Shown here: positions 50,764 to 58,979 of the stretch, piece after piece
How positions within the stretch are numbered: position 1 is the first letter of the stretch
How the letters are laid out: every line of letters begins with the position of its first letter
Source: Bradyrhizobium betae
GTDB lineage: Bacteria; Pseudomonadota; Alphaproteobacteria; Rhizobiales; Xanthobacteraceae
Assembly: GCF_004123905.1 (NCBI RefSeq)
Contig: NZ_MZXW01000020.1
Coordinates: 1 to 64,000, forward strand
Length of the DNA: 64,000 nt
Reading direction: 5' to 3'
The notes under the pieces: generated by a model
What the model saw: only the letters and a program-made list of their open reading frames with translations
What the model was told of the DNA's origin: nothing
Database searches by the model: none
Made by a program: the position numbers and the translations under genes

Positions 50764-50946
50764 CTACTTGTACGGACTGACGTCCGGCGCCGCGGGGCCT
50801 TGATCTTTGTCGGGCAGCGGATCGGCCTGCGATTTCAGGTCGGCGGCCTTGCTGATCAGCTTAGCGGAAAGCTCAGAATCCGAAGTGGTTCTGGCGAATT
50901 TCATCAGCAGGGAGGCCTGCTTGGTGAGGTAGGTTTTGCCCAACAC
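50764..50946 (-). CDS. Small conserved hypothetical protein
   Basis: A 60-residue soluble helical protein, GTG start (LGKTYLTKQASLLMKFART..., then DSELSAKLISKAADLKSQAD). The pattern Y-L-x2-Q-A-x-L-L-x2-A-x2-T-x-D plus an Ala/Lys-rich second helix resembles a family of very small Rhizobiales proteins of unknown function. The start is weakly supported; ATG at 50904 is an alternative but would cut the first helix. Confidence 0.6.
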   Translation of the reverse strand: MLGKTYLTKQASLLMKFARTTSDSELSAKLISKAADLKSQADPLPDKDQGPAAPDVSPYK

Positions 50947-50975
50947 GACGATAGACCCGATGTGTAATTCCCAAC

Positions 50976-50989
50976 GGACTCATGAGTCC
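50976..50989. promoter_or_regulatory. Perfect 14-base palindrome upstream of small gene
   Basis: GGACTCATGAGTCC is a perfect palindrome 30 bases upstream of the GTG at 50946; a second short palindrome, GTTCCCGGAAC, lies at 51004-51014. Either could be an operator for the small-protein pair. No known regulator consensus was matched. Confidence 0.35.
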
Positions 50990-51093
50990 TGAGAGGGGCA
51001 TTCGTTCCCGGAACTTTGTATAAAAATGCACAAAGGGCCTTGGTTCCGTGGCTCCCGGTGAAATAGTTCCGGGAGGCCCGCCGGAGGCCTGCG

Positions 51094-51726
51094 TCAGATG
51101 CCCAGGGCCCGGAGCGCGTTCCCGACATCGCGCGGCGAGGTCACATGCACCGCGGTCAAGCCGCGTGCCCGCGCGCCCTCGATGTTCTCGGCGAGGTCGT
51201 CGAAGAACACGATCCGATGCGCCGGCACGCCCATGGCGGCGACCACGTGGTCGAAAGCTTCCGCATCCGGTTTGCGCAGGCCGATGCTGGACGACAGGTA
51301 CAGCTTGCGGAAATGGCCGAGCAGGTCGGCGTATTCCTTCGAGAAATGGTCCACATGCGGCCGGTTGGTGTTGGAGAAGGCATAGAGCGGCATTCGCTTC
51401 GCCGCACGCGGCAGCAACTCGGCGATGTCAGGCATCTCGCCGGCGAAGATCGCGTTCCAGCCCTCCAGGAACTGCGCGTCTGAAATGCCGATTCCGAGCG
51501 ATGAGCGCAGCGAGGCGAAATAGTCCGCATCGCTGATCTTGCCCATCTCGTGCAGCCGATACGCTTCGCTGTCGCGCACGAAGCGCGCGACGATGGCTTC
51601 TGGCTTGCAGCCCGCATGTTGCGCCCAGCAGGCGATCGCCTTGGAGAAATCGATGTCGAGCACGACGCGCCCGAGATCGAACAGAAGCGCATCCGCGCTG
51701 CCGGGAGAGAGCGAGGTCACCTGCAT
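51094..51726 (-). CDS. HAD-superfamily hydrolase (YihX/IA type)
   Basis: A 210-residue haloacid dehalogenase-like hydrolase. Motif I LLFDLGRVVLDID has the nucleophile Asp but Gly in place of the usual second Asp, as in YihX-type members; motif II is FSNTNRPH, motif III Lys in LRKPDAEAF, motif IV IVFFDDLAENIEGA. Likely acts on a small phosphorylated metabolite. Follows the FMN dehydrogenase by nine bases in the same direction, probably cotranscribed. Confidence 0.9.
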   Translation of the reverse strand: MQVTSLSPGSADALLFDLGRVVLDIDFSKAIACWAQHAGCKPEAIVARFVRDSEAYRLHEMGKISDADYFASLRSSLGIGISDAQFLEGWNAIFAGEMPDIAELLPRAAKRMPLYAFSNTNRPHVDHFSKEYADLLGHFRKLYLSSSIGLRKPDAEAFDHVVAAMGVPAHRIVFFDDLAENIEGARARGLTAVHVTSPRDVGNALRALGI

Positions 51727-51734
51727 CCTTTCAC

Positions 51735-52868
51735 TCAGTAGCGATACGGGTCGTGGTCGAACAGTGGGAACGCGCTGAACACGCTCGGCGCATTCGTCGC
51801 GGCGGCCGGGTGCAGGCAGGCCTTGTCGACCTCGGCGAACGAGGTGGCGCCCAACAGGCCGAGGCAACGCAGCACCTCGTCCTCCAGCAGCTCCAGCATC
51901 CGCGTCACGCCGGCTTCGCCGTTGGCCGCAAGGGCCCAGCATTGCAGCCGGCCGATGCCGACGAGGTCGGCGCCCGCGGCGATCGCCTTGACGATGTCGG
52001 TGCCGCGGCAGATGCCGCCATCGACCATGATTTTTGCTCGGCCCTTCACCGCGTCGACGATCTCGGGGAGCACGTGCATGGCGCCGCGGCCGTGATCGAG
52101 CTGACGGCCGCCATGGTTGGAGACGTAGATCCACTCGACGCCGTGATCGACCGCGATCTGGGCGTCCTCGGCCGTGGCGATGCCCTTGAGGATCAGCGGA
52201 ATCTTGAACTTGTCCTTGATCATCTTCACGGTCCGCCATTCCAGGCCCTTCTGGAAGTCGCCGCCGGTGGCGCGCAGGCGGCTCTCGCGAACATAGCGCT
52301 TGGCGATGTCGCGTTCGCGACGACTGTAATGGGCGGTGTCGACGGTCAGGCAGAACGCGGCATAGGCGTTCTTCTCGGCGCGGCTGACGACATCGGCGAC
52401 GAAGGCGTCATCGCCGCGGACATAGAGCTGATAGAGGCGCAGCGCATCGGGGGCGGCCTCGGCTGTCTTCTCCAGGCCCGGCTCGGACACCGAGCTCAGC
52501 ATGTGCGCCGCACCAAAGGTGCCGCAGGCGCGCGCGACGCTGGCGGCGCCATCCGGATCGAAGATCTCGAGTGCGCCGACAGGGGCCAGCATCACCGGCA
52601 GGCGCATCGTGCGCCCGAACTGCGCGACCGAGCCGTCGATCTTGCGCACGTCGCGCAGCACACGGGGCCGGAAGGCAATCTCGTCCAGCGCCATGCGGTT
52701 GCGGCGCATCGTGGTCTCGGTCTCGGCGGCGCCGACGATATAGTCCCAGGCGTTCTGGTTGAGGTTGGAGCGCGCTTTCCGGATGAATTCGTGCAGGTTC
52801 TGGAATGGCTCGGTGCTGGCGCCGAGTTCGACATTCCTTTCCGGCTGGATGCGGGCCGCTTCGTTCAT
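51735..52868 (-). CDS. FMN-dependent 2-hydroxyacid dehydrogenase
   Basis: A 377-residue TIM-barrel flavoenzyme of the lactate/glycolate/mandelate oxidase family. Lys in PLILKGIATAEDA, the base His in VSNHGGRQLDHG, Arg after it, and the FMN-phosphate motif KIMVDGGICRGTDIVKAIA are in place. Oxidises an L-2-hydroxyacid to the ketoacid; electron acceptor and substrate are not readable. ATG at 52868 has GGGAGGA 6 bases upstream. Paired with a HAD hydrolase, as expected for glycolate salvage (phosphoglycolate phosphatase plus glycolate oxidase), but this is only a guess. Confidence 0.93.
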   Translation of the reverse strand: MNEAARIQPERNVELGASTEPFQNLHEFIRKARSNLNQNAWDYIVGAAETETTMRRNRMALDEIAFRPRVLRDVRKIDGSVAQFGRTMRLPVMLAPVGALEIFDPDGAASVARACGTFGAAHMLSSVSEPGLEKTAEAAPDALRLYQLYVRGDDAFVADVVSRAEKNAYAAFCLTVDTAHYSRRERDIAKRYVRESRLRATGGDFQKGLEWRTVKMIKDKFKIPLILKGIATAEDAQIAVDHGVEWIYVSNHGGRQLDHGRGAMHVLPEIVDAVKGRAKIMVDGGICRGTDIVKAIAAGADLVGIGRLQCWALAANGEAGVTRMLELLEDEVLRCLGLLGATSFAEVDKACLHPAAATNAPSVFSAFPLFDHDPYRY

Positions 52869-53175
52869 TGTTGTCCTCCCGAGAATTTGAAGCCTTATTG
52901 TCATCGCCTATCGCGTCCGGCCCTCCAAAACCATCCTAAAATCGCATAGCTGAGAAGCGTGGGTCGGGCCGGATCGTTTCCCGCTTTGCGCGAAACGGTT
53001 CGGAACGTTGCCAAAAGTTTAGGCCCGGGCGAAGGGATTTTTGCGGTGCACCCGCCGGCGTGGCATCCCGGCCTTGAAGAAACCTGAATGGTATTGTGAA
53101 CAACGGGCTGGATCGCCATTTGCATTGCGCGTCGCAAGCCCAAGCAAAGCTCCAAGCAAGAAGGCCAGCCTATCC
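52869..53175. other. Divergent intergenic region
   Basis: About 307 bases between the FMN dehydrogenase and ctpA. It holds a short inverted repeat CGTTTC...GAAACG near 52975-52998. No clear promoters or RNA genes were recognised. Confidence 0.4.
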
Positions 53176-54513
53176 ATGCGGAAAACCCTGCTGTTCCCCC
53201 TGGGCGCGCTCACCGGAGTGTGTCTGACCCTTCTGGTATCCGGTCCGCAGGGCGGACTATGGGCGGCGAGGGCGGCGGCAGGCGCGGACGATGCCTATTC
53301 CCAGCTCAATTTGTTCGGCGAAGTGTTCGAGCGGGTGAAGGCGAGCTATGTCGAGAAGCCCGATAATGCCAAGCTGATCGAAGGCGCGATCACGGGCATG
53401 GTGACCTCGCTCGATCCGCATTCGCGCTACATGAACGACAAGGCCTGGACCGAAATGCAGGAGACCACCTCCGGCGAGTTCGGCGGCCTCGGCATCGAGG
53501 TCACGATGGAGGAGGGCCTCGTCAAGGTCGTCTCGCCGATCGACGAGACGCCGGCCTCGAAGGCCGGCATCATGTCCGGCGACCTCATCAGCAAGATCGA
53601 CGGCGAGGCCGTGCAGGGCATGACGCTCGAGCAGGCCGTCAACAAGATGAAGGGCCCGGTCGACACCCAGACCAAGCTCACCATCGTGCGCAAGGGCGCC
53701 GACGCCCCGCTCGATGTCGCGATCAAGCGCGAGATCATTCATGTGCGTCCGGTGCGCTTCCACGTCGAGAACGGCGACATCGGCTATATTCGCGTCACCT
53801 CGTTCAACGAGCAGACCACCGACGGCCTGAAGAAGGCGATCGCGTCGATCTCCAAGGATGTCCCGCCGGAGAAGCTCGTCGGCTACGTGATGGACCTGCG
53901 CAACAATCCGGGCGGTCTGCTCGATCAGGCCGTGTCGGTGTCGAGCGCCTTCCTTCAGCGCGGCGAGGTCGTCTCGACCCGCGGCCGCAATCCGGAAGAG
54001 ACCCAGCGCTTCACCGCCCATGGGGGCGACCTCACCAAGGGCAAGCCGCTGGTGATTCTGGTCAACGGCGGCTCTGCTTCGGCCTCCGAGATCGTGGCCG
54101 GCGCGCTGCACGACCACAAGCGCGCGACCATCATCGGCACGCGCTCGTTCGGCAAGGGCTCGGTGCAGACCATCATTCCGCTCGGCGCCGGCAATGGCGC
54201 GCTGGCGCTGACCACGGCGCGCTACTACACGCCGTCGGGCCGCTCGATCCAGGCCCAGGGCATCGCGCCCGACATCGAGATCCTCCAGGACGTGCCGGCG
54301 GAGCTGAAGGGCCGCATGGACACCATGGCGGAGTCGCAGATGCGCGGCCATCTGCAGGCCGCCGACGGCACCGAGCAGACCGGATCGCAGTCCTACGTCC
54401 CGCCGGAAGAGAAGGACGACAAGGCCCTGCACACGGCCTACGACTTCCTTCACGGCCAGACCGCGAATGCGGTGGCCGCCAAGCCCGCGCCGAAGGGTGC
54501 GGTGCCGAACTAG
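53176..54513 (+). CDS. ctpA: Carboxy-terminal processing protease (S41A)
   Basis: A 445-residue periplasmic serine protease. Signal sequence or anchor at residues 1-35; PDZ domain about 100-185 (GGLGIEVTMEEGLVKVVSPI, AGIMSGDLISKIDG); the S41 core has LRNNPGGLLDQAV, Ser302 (GGSASASEI) and Lys327 (RSFGKGSVQ), 25 residues apart as in Prc. Degrades or trims periplasmic proteins from the C-terminus. ATG at 53176 begins the signal sequence. Monocistronic with a strong terminator. Confidence 0.95.
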   Translation: MRKTLLFPLGALTGVCLTLLVSGPQGGLWAARAAAGADDAYSQLNLFGEVFERVKASYVEKPDNAKLIEGAITGMVTSLDPHSRYMNDKAWTEMQETTSGEFGGLGIEVTMEEGLVKVVSPIDETPASKAGIMSGDLISKIDGEAVQGMTLEQAVNKMKGPVDTQTKLTIVRKGADAPLDVAIKREIIHVRPVRFHVENGDIGYIRVTSFNEQTTDGLKKAIASISKDVPPEKLVGYVMDLRNNPGGLLDQAVSVSSAFLQRGEVVSTRGRNPEETQRFTAHGGDLTKGKPLVILVNGGSASASEIVAGALHDHKRATIIGTRSFGKGSVQTIIPLGAGNGALALTTARYYTPSGRSIQAQGIAPDIEILQDVPAELKGRMDTMAESQMRGHLQAADGTEQTGSQSYVPPEEKDDKALHTAYDFLHGQTANAVAAKPAPKGAVPN

Positions 54514-54535
54514 GCTTTACGACCTCAAGACACCG

Positions 54536-54569
54536 ATCGCCCGGGAGTGGATCACCGCTCCCGGGCGAT
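54536..54569 (+). terminator. Rho-independent terminator of ctpA
   Basis: A perfect 12-base stem, ATCGCCCGGGAG (54536-54547) with CTCCCGGGCGAT (54558-54569), 10-base loop, followed by TTCGTTTC. It lies between convergent ctpA and the SDR gene. Confidence 0.85.
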
Positions 54570-54588
54570 TTCGTTTCGGGACGTTGCC

Positions 54589-55344
54589 TCAGCCTGGATT
54601 CATCGCCGCAAAGGTCGCCTCGTAACGGCCGTCGCGCTCGGCCCAGCGGCGGGCGCGGTCGCGTTCGACCAGCACTTCATTGCGGGGATGAACGCGTAGC
54701 TCCAGCAATTGCATGACCTCGGCAATATACGCATCGAGCGGCATTGCGCGCGCGTCGCTCGCCTGTTGCTCGCCGGTGAGCTCGGTCTGCACATAAGGTG
54801 GTGCGAGCTCCAGCACCTCGACCGGGATCTTGCGGAGCTGGTGCCGCAGCGACTGGAGCCAGGAGTGCAGGAACGCCTTGCTGGCGCAGTAGGCCGGGAA
54901 GTCGGCGCGGGGCACGAAGGCGAGGTTCGAGCTGGTCGCCATGATCGTCGCGTTTGGCCGCCGCTTCAGGAGCGGCAGGAAGGCTGCGGTCACGCGAAGC
55001 ACGCCGAGAATGTTGGTCGCGACGATGGCTTCCGCATCGGCGGCGTTCCAGCTCTCGGCTGTCATGTCCTCCGGCCGCGAGATGCCGGCGTTGGCGATCA
55101 GCACGTTGAGTTCGGGGAAGCGTTGTCGAACCTCGACCGACAGGCGCGGCAGGTTCGAGGGATCGTCGAGGTCGAGCGGCAGGCCGATCAGGCCAGGGCG
55201 GTCAGCCGTGATCTGATCGAGCAGGGCCTGCCGTCGCCCCGTGACAATGACGCGATTGCCGCGATCGTGGAAAGCCTCGGCCAGCGCGCGGCCGATGCCA
55301 CTGGTCGCGCCGGTGACGAGGATCGTGTTGCCGGTCATCTTCAT
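54589..55344 (-). CDS. SDR-family oxidoreductase (DltE-like)
   Basis: A 251-residue short-chain dehydrogenase. TGATSGIG motif near residue 12, NAGIS, Ser in MATSSNLAF and Tyr-x3-Lys in YCASKAFLH. The Arg pair after strand 2 (VTGRRQ) favours NADP. The C-terminal half (LELAPPYVQTELTG) resembles DltE/YvaG-like oxidoreductases of unknown substrate. Two ATGs two codons apart are possible starts. Confidence 0.88.
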   Translation of the reverse strand: MKMTGNTILVTGATSGIGRALAEAFHDRGNRVIVTGRRQALLDQITADRPGLIGLPLDLDDPSNLPRLSVEVRQRFPELNVLIANAGISRPEDMTAESWNAADAEAIVATNILGVLRVTAAFLPLLKRRPNATIMATSSNLAFVPRADFPAYCASKAFLHSWLQSLRHQLRKIPVEVLELAPPYVQTELTGEQQASDARAMPLDAYIAEVMQLLELRVHPRNEVLVERDRARRWAERDGRYEATFAAMNPG

Positions 55345-55661
55345 GGTTGCCTCTCAATGGAGTTGAAGCCACGGCAACCTTGGAAACCCCAGCGGCGGGC
55401 AGCCCGGAGAAGACGGCAAACATTCCCGGCGCGCGTCAGCTTCGCCAGAATAGACGTCTTGAACGGACGAGGATTCGCAAACAGGGAGAGTGAGGGCATG
55501 ACCGTGGCGTCTCGTGAATCGAGAACTCCCAGCCGGGATCCTCTCGACAAAGGACGCGTTGGATGACGGTAACGCCTACGGCAGCGGCGTCTCACGCAGC
55601 TGCAAGTGCTGAAATACTTGGGCCTGATGTCTCCGTCAAGCGCAACGGGCGGGCCGAGGAC
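55345..55661. other. Intergenic region, nothing recognised
   Basis: About 317 bases between the SDR start and the stop of the GGDEF/EAL gene. No terminator hairpin with T-run, RNA gene or operator was recognised; short open frames lack supporting features. Confidence 0.4.
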
Positions 55662-58394
55662 CTAGCTCGCCTCGCGGCGGCGGCTTCCCTCGCCGCCGCG
55701 CTGGGCGAGACGGCTGCGATGCAGCGCGAACAGCTCCAGCACCTTGTCGGCCGGCTTTGCGGCGCTGAACAGATAGCCCTGCATCTCGGAACAGCCGAGT
55801 GCGCGCAGCAGGCGCTGCTGCTCCTCGGTCTCGACGCCCTCGGCCGTGGTGGTCATGCGGCGGGCGGCCGCCAGATTGACGACGGCCTGCACGATGCTGG
55901 CGGAACCGTCGGGGCCGGCGATGTCGTTGACGAAGCAGCGGTCGATCTTGATCTTGTCGAACGGGAAGCGGTGCAGGTAGCTCAGCGAGGAATAGCCGGT
56001 GCCGAAATCGTCGAGCGCGATGCGCACGCCGATGGCGCGAAGCTGGTGCAGGATCGCCAATGCCGTGTCGTCGTCGCGGATCAGCACCGCCTCGGTGATC
56101 TCGAGCTCGAGCCGGCTCGCCGGCAAATTGGACGCGGCGAGCGCCGACATGATCTTGAGTGCCAGCGTGCCGCTCTTGAACTGCACCGGCGAGACGTTGA
56201 CGGCGAGGCGGATGTCGTCGGGCCAGTTCGCGGCGTCGCGGCAGGCGGTCGCCAGCACCCATTCGCCGATCTCGTTGATCAGGCCGGTGTCCTCGGCGAT
56301 CGGGATGAATTCGGCCGGCGAGACCATGCCGCGTTCTGGATGGTGCCAGCGCACCAGCGCCTCGCAGCCGGTGATGCGGTCGTCCTTCAGGCCGAGGCAA
56401 GGCTGGTAATAGACCTCGAGGCCGCCTTCGAGCCCGCCTCGGGCGATGGCGTGGCGCAGGTCGATCTCGAGCTGCCGCCGCTCGCGCACCTTGGCATCCA
56501 TCTCCGGCTCGAAGAAGCGGTAGGTGCGGCGACCGGCGGCCTTGGCGGCGTACATCGCCATATCAGCGTTCTTCAGGATCTGGTCCAGCACCGTGCCGTG
56601 TCCCGGCGCCAGCGCGATGCCGATACTGGCGTCGATGGTGAGATGGTGACCCATGCAGTCGAACGGCGTGCGAATGGCGTGGAAGACCCGGGCGACGAGA
56701 TCGTTGACCTGGTCCTGCGACGTCACCGCGCTCTGCACGACGGCAAATTCGTCGCCGCCGAGCCGCGCCACGAAATCCCCCGGGCCCGCGCAGGAGCTGA
56801 GCTTCTCCGCGACCGACTTCAGGAGCTCGTCGCCGACGAGATGGCCGAGCGCGTCGTTGACGCCCTTGAACTCGTCGATGTCGATGTAATGCACCGCGAT
56901 CTCTTCGCCGCCGGCGATGGCGGCCAGCTCCTGCCGCAGATGCTCGTGGAACATGGCGCGGTTGGGCAGGTCGGTCAGCGCGTCGTAATGGGCGAGGTGG
57001 GTGATGCGCTCCTCGATGCGCCTGCGCTCGGTGATGTCTTCGTGCGTCGCCACCCAGCCGCCGTCCGCGAGCGGTTCGTTGAGGATCTGGATCGAGCGCC
57101 CGTCCGAGGTGTCGACCACCATGGAGTTGCGGACATGGATGTCGCGCAGCACACGAACGACATAGTCGTCGATGTCGCCGGTGAACGATCCCGTCGTCTT
57201 GCGATGGGCGATGATGTCGCGGAAGCTCGAGCCGGGCCTCACCACGTCGGGCGACAGGCCGTACATCTCGATGTAGCGGTGATTGCACACGACGAGCCGC
57301 CGCTCGGCGTCGAACAGCAACAGGCCCTGGGTCATGTTGTTGACGGCACGGTCCAGGCGCAGCTTTTCCAGCGTCAGCCGCTCCCGCGAGAGGCGGTGCT
57401 GCTCCAGAAGCTTGCGCACGATCGCGATCAGTACACCGGCGATGGCGAGCGCGGACGAGGCGGCGACCGAGATCAGGATGCCGATCTGCTCGCGCCAGTC
57501 CGTCAGGGCCGCCGCACGCGTCGTGGTGGCCATCATCAGGATCGGGAAGTGGGGCAGAGCGCGCGAGGAGATCAGGCGGTCCTCGCCGTCGACCGGGCTC
57601 ATGAAGCGTCCGGCGAAATGGTCGAGCCCGAAGACCCGCTGCTGCTCGAACGGGCCGTTCCTGAAATTCCGTCCCATCAGCTCGCTGGAATGCGGATAGC
57701 GGGCGAGCAGCGTGCCGTCACGATGCAGCATGGAGATCGTCGCGCCCTCGCCGAGCACGACCGACTCGAAGAATTTCTCGAAATTGGTGGGTTCGATGCC
57801 GCGCCCGACCACACCCATGAATTCGCCATTCGGTCCGACAATCTTGCGGACGATCAGAATGGTCCATTCGCCGGAGATGCGGCTGTGCAGCGGTTCGATC
57901 AGCACGTCGGGCGCATTAGGATCATACCGGAAGGTACGGAAATAGGCGCGATCGGCGACGTTCACTTTCGGGGCCGGCCACGTTGTCGACGAGTTGATCA
58001 GATTGCCGTCGGCATCGATGACGTTGACCCCGCCCATATAGGGCAACGCCTCGATCTTCGAGCGCAGCAGCCGGTGGATGTCCTGGCCGGAAAGGCGCTT
58101 ACGATAGTCGTCAGTGCTGGCAACGCCGATCGCGCGGACGTGGTCGACGAAATCCTTCTGGATGACCGCGAAATCCTGCAATTGCTGATCGAAATGATGG
58201 GCGAGCATCAGCACGGTGTTTTCCAGCTCGCGGCCGGAGTTGCGCAGCGCGCGCTCGCGGAAATTCTGCGCCATCAGGACTGAGCCGATGGCGATTGCCG
58301 CGATCAGCAGCGTGCCGCCGACCACCAGCCAGCGGATCGGTCCGTTGCGTGCGAACGCCTGGTCAAAAAGGCGACTACCGTATTTCGTCATCAT
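55662..58394 (-). CDS. Cache-PAS-GGDEF-EAL cyclic-di-GMP enzyme
   Basis: A 910-residue membrane sensor. One span near residue 25, a periplasmic double-Cache-like domain (about 50-310; SSTTWPAPKVNVADRAYFR), a second span (LISVAASSALAIAGVLIAIV), a PAS domain (about 365-480; GLLLFDAERRLVVCNHRYIE), GGDEF (VARLGGDEFAVVQ) and EAL (GCEALVRWHHPE). Both the GGDEF and EAL motifs are intact, so it may make and degrade cyclic-di-GMP. It likely senses a small ligand in the periplasm and affects motility, pili or biofilm; the Flp pilin gene is divergent 312 bases away. ATG at 58391 is an alternative start. Confidence 0.95.
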   Translation of the reverse strand: MMTKYGSRLFDQAFARNGPIRWLVVGGTLLIAAIAIGSVLMAQNFRERALRNSGRELENTVLMLAHHFDQQLQDFAVIQKDFVDHVRAIGVASTDDYRKRLSGQDIHRLLRSKIEALPYMGGVNVIDADGNLINSSTTWPAPKVNVADRAYFRTFRYDPNAPDVLIEPLHSRISGEWTILIVRKIVGPNGEFMGVVGRGIEPTNFEKFFESVVLGEGATISMLHRDGTLLARYPHSSELMGRNFRNGPFEQQRVFGLDHFAGRFMSPVDGEDRLISSRALPHFPILMMATTTRAAALTDWREQIGILISVAASSALAIAGVLIAIVRKLLEQHRLSRERLTLEKLRLDRAVNNMTQGLLLFDAERRLVVCNHRYIEMYGLSPDVVRPGSSFRDIIAHRKTTGSFTGDIDDYVVRVLRDIHVRNSMVVDTSDGRSIQILNEPLADGGWVATHEDITERRRIEERITHLAHYDALTDLPNRAMFHEHLRQELAAIAGGEEIAVHYIDIDEFKGVNDALGHLVGDELLKSVAEKLSSCAGPGDFVARLGGDEFAVVQSAVTSQDQVNDLVARVFHAIRTPFDCMGHHLTIDASIGIALAPGHGTVLDQILKNADMAMYAAKAAGRRTYRFFEPEMDAKVRERRQLEIDLRHAIARGGLEGGLEVYYQPCLGLKDDRITGCEALVRWHHPERGMVSPAEFIPIAEDTGLINEIGEWVLATACRDAANWPDDIRLAVNVSPVQFKSGTLALKIMSALAASNLPASRLELEITEAVLIRDDDTALAILHQLRAIGVRIALDDFGTGYSSLSYLHRFPFDKIKIDRCFVNDIAGPDGSASIVQAVVNLAAARRMTTTAEGVETEEQQRLLRALGCSEMQGYLFSAAKPADKVLELFALHRSRLAQRGGEGSRRREAS

Positions 58395-58654
58395 GTCGAT
58401 AATTGCCGTGCACACGTCAGGATCGATTCTTGATCCCCACAACACCCGTTGGTTTACGGAAACGATGTGGAGGCAAAGTTAGGAAGCGCGGTTAATGCGA
58501 CATGAATTGAAACGAACAAAAGCAATCGATGCGCGGGATTCAAGACGTGCAGGAATTGCCGCACGGCCTCCGCGATGCCGGTCAATTCCTGCCGGTCACG
58601 CGATGGTCAACCAGGGCTTAACCATCTAACATGCTGACGATCCTGACGTCGGCA

Positions 58655-58671
58655 TTGGCACGTGATTTGCG
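58655..58671 (+). promoter_or_regulatory. Sigma-54 promoter of the Flp pilin gene
   Basis: TGGCAC (58656-58661), five bases, TTGC (58667-58670): the invariant GG and GC are exactly 10 bases apart, the RpoN -24/-12 layout, with T before it (TTGGCACG). Transcription would start near 58682, 25 bases before the ATG at 58707, leaving room for the GGAGAGG site. Activation needs an enhancer-binding protein. Confidence 0.8.
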
Positions 58672-58706
58672 ATCACGCTTGCCAACGACACGGAGAGGAT
58701 ACGATT

Positions 58707-58871
58707 ATGAAAAACGTTTTGAAGGATTTCGTTGCCGACGAATCCGGTGCGACCGCCATCGAATACGGCCTGATCGCTGCCGGCATCGCGCTTGCGATCA
58801 TCGCCGTGGTCAACAATCTCGGCTCGACGCTGAAGCTGAAATTCGGATCGATCAGCACGTCGCTGAAATAA
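58707..58871 (+). CDS. Flp/Fap-family pilin
   Basis: A 54-residue type IVb prepilin. A short leader (MKNVLKDFVADESG) precedes the processing site G/ATAIEYGLIAAG and a hydrophobic helix (IALAIIAVVNNLG), with a short tail ending STSLK. Processed by a CpaA-type prepilin peptidase and assembled by Tad/Cpa machinery, none of which is in the window, so it is an orphan pilin. GGAGAGG lies upstream of ATG 58707, with a sigma-54 promoter above. Confidence 0.93.
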   Translation: MKNVLKDFVADESGATAIEYGLIAAGIALAIIAVVNNLGSTLKLKFGSISTSLK

Positions 58872-58879
58872 TCGCGATC

Positions 58880-58945
58880 AGAGCGTTTTCGAGCGAAGTG
58901 GGTACCGGTTCGCGTCAAGAAAACGCGTCAAAACAAAACCTAGAG
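58880..58945. repeat. Dispersed repeat, copy 1
   Basis: A 66-base element that recurs at 63389-63455. Shared core: GCGTTTTC, AGCGAAGTGG, CCGGTTCGC, then TCAAGAAAACGCGTCAAAAC (cut here). GCGTTTTC (58883-58890) and GAAAACGC (58919-58926) form inverted ends. Contains no open frame. Confidence 0.85.
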
Positions 58946-58979
58946 TGCCGTTCCGATGCAATCGGAACGGGCCTCTAGG
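58939..58979. repeat. Palindromic hairpin joined to repeat copy 1
   Basis: CCTAGAG, two bases, CCGTTCCGAT, GCA, ATCGGAACGG, two bases, CTCTAGG: a nearly perfect 41-base palindrome. It follows the 66-base repeat directly and overlaps the moaC stop codon (TAG in the right arm, minus strand). It can serve as a bidirectional terminator between flp and moaC. Confidence 0.88.

Noticed and set aside
51000..51060. GGAAC-rich stretch resembling EcfG (general stress) promoters
   Set aside because: GGAAC occurs on both strands, but no CGTT partner lies at the required 16-17 base spacing.
55563..58283. 906-codon frame on the plus strand opposite the GGDEF/EAL gene
   Set aside because: Antisense shadow of a gene with intact Cache, PAS, GGDEF and EAL motifs; no ribosome binding site or recognisable protein character.
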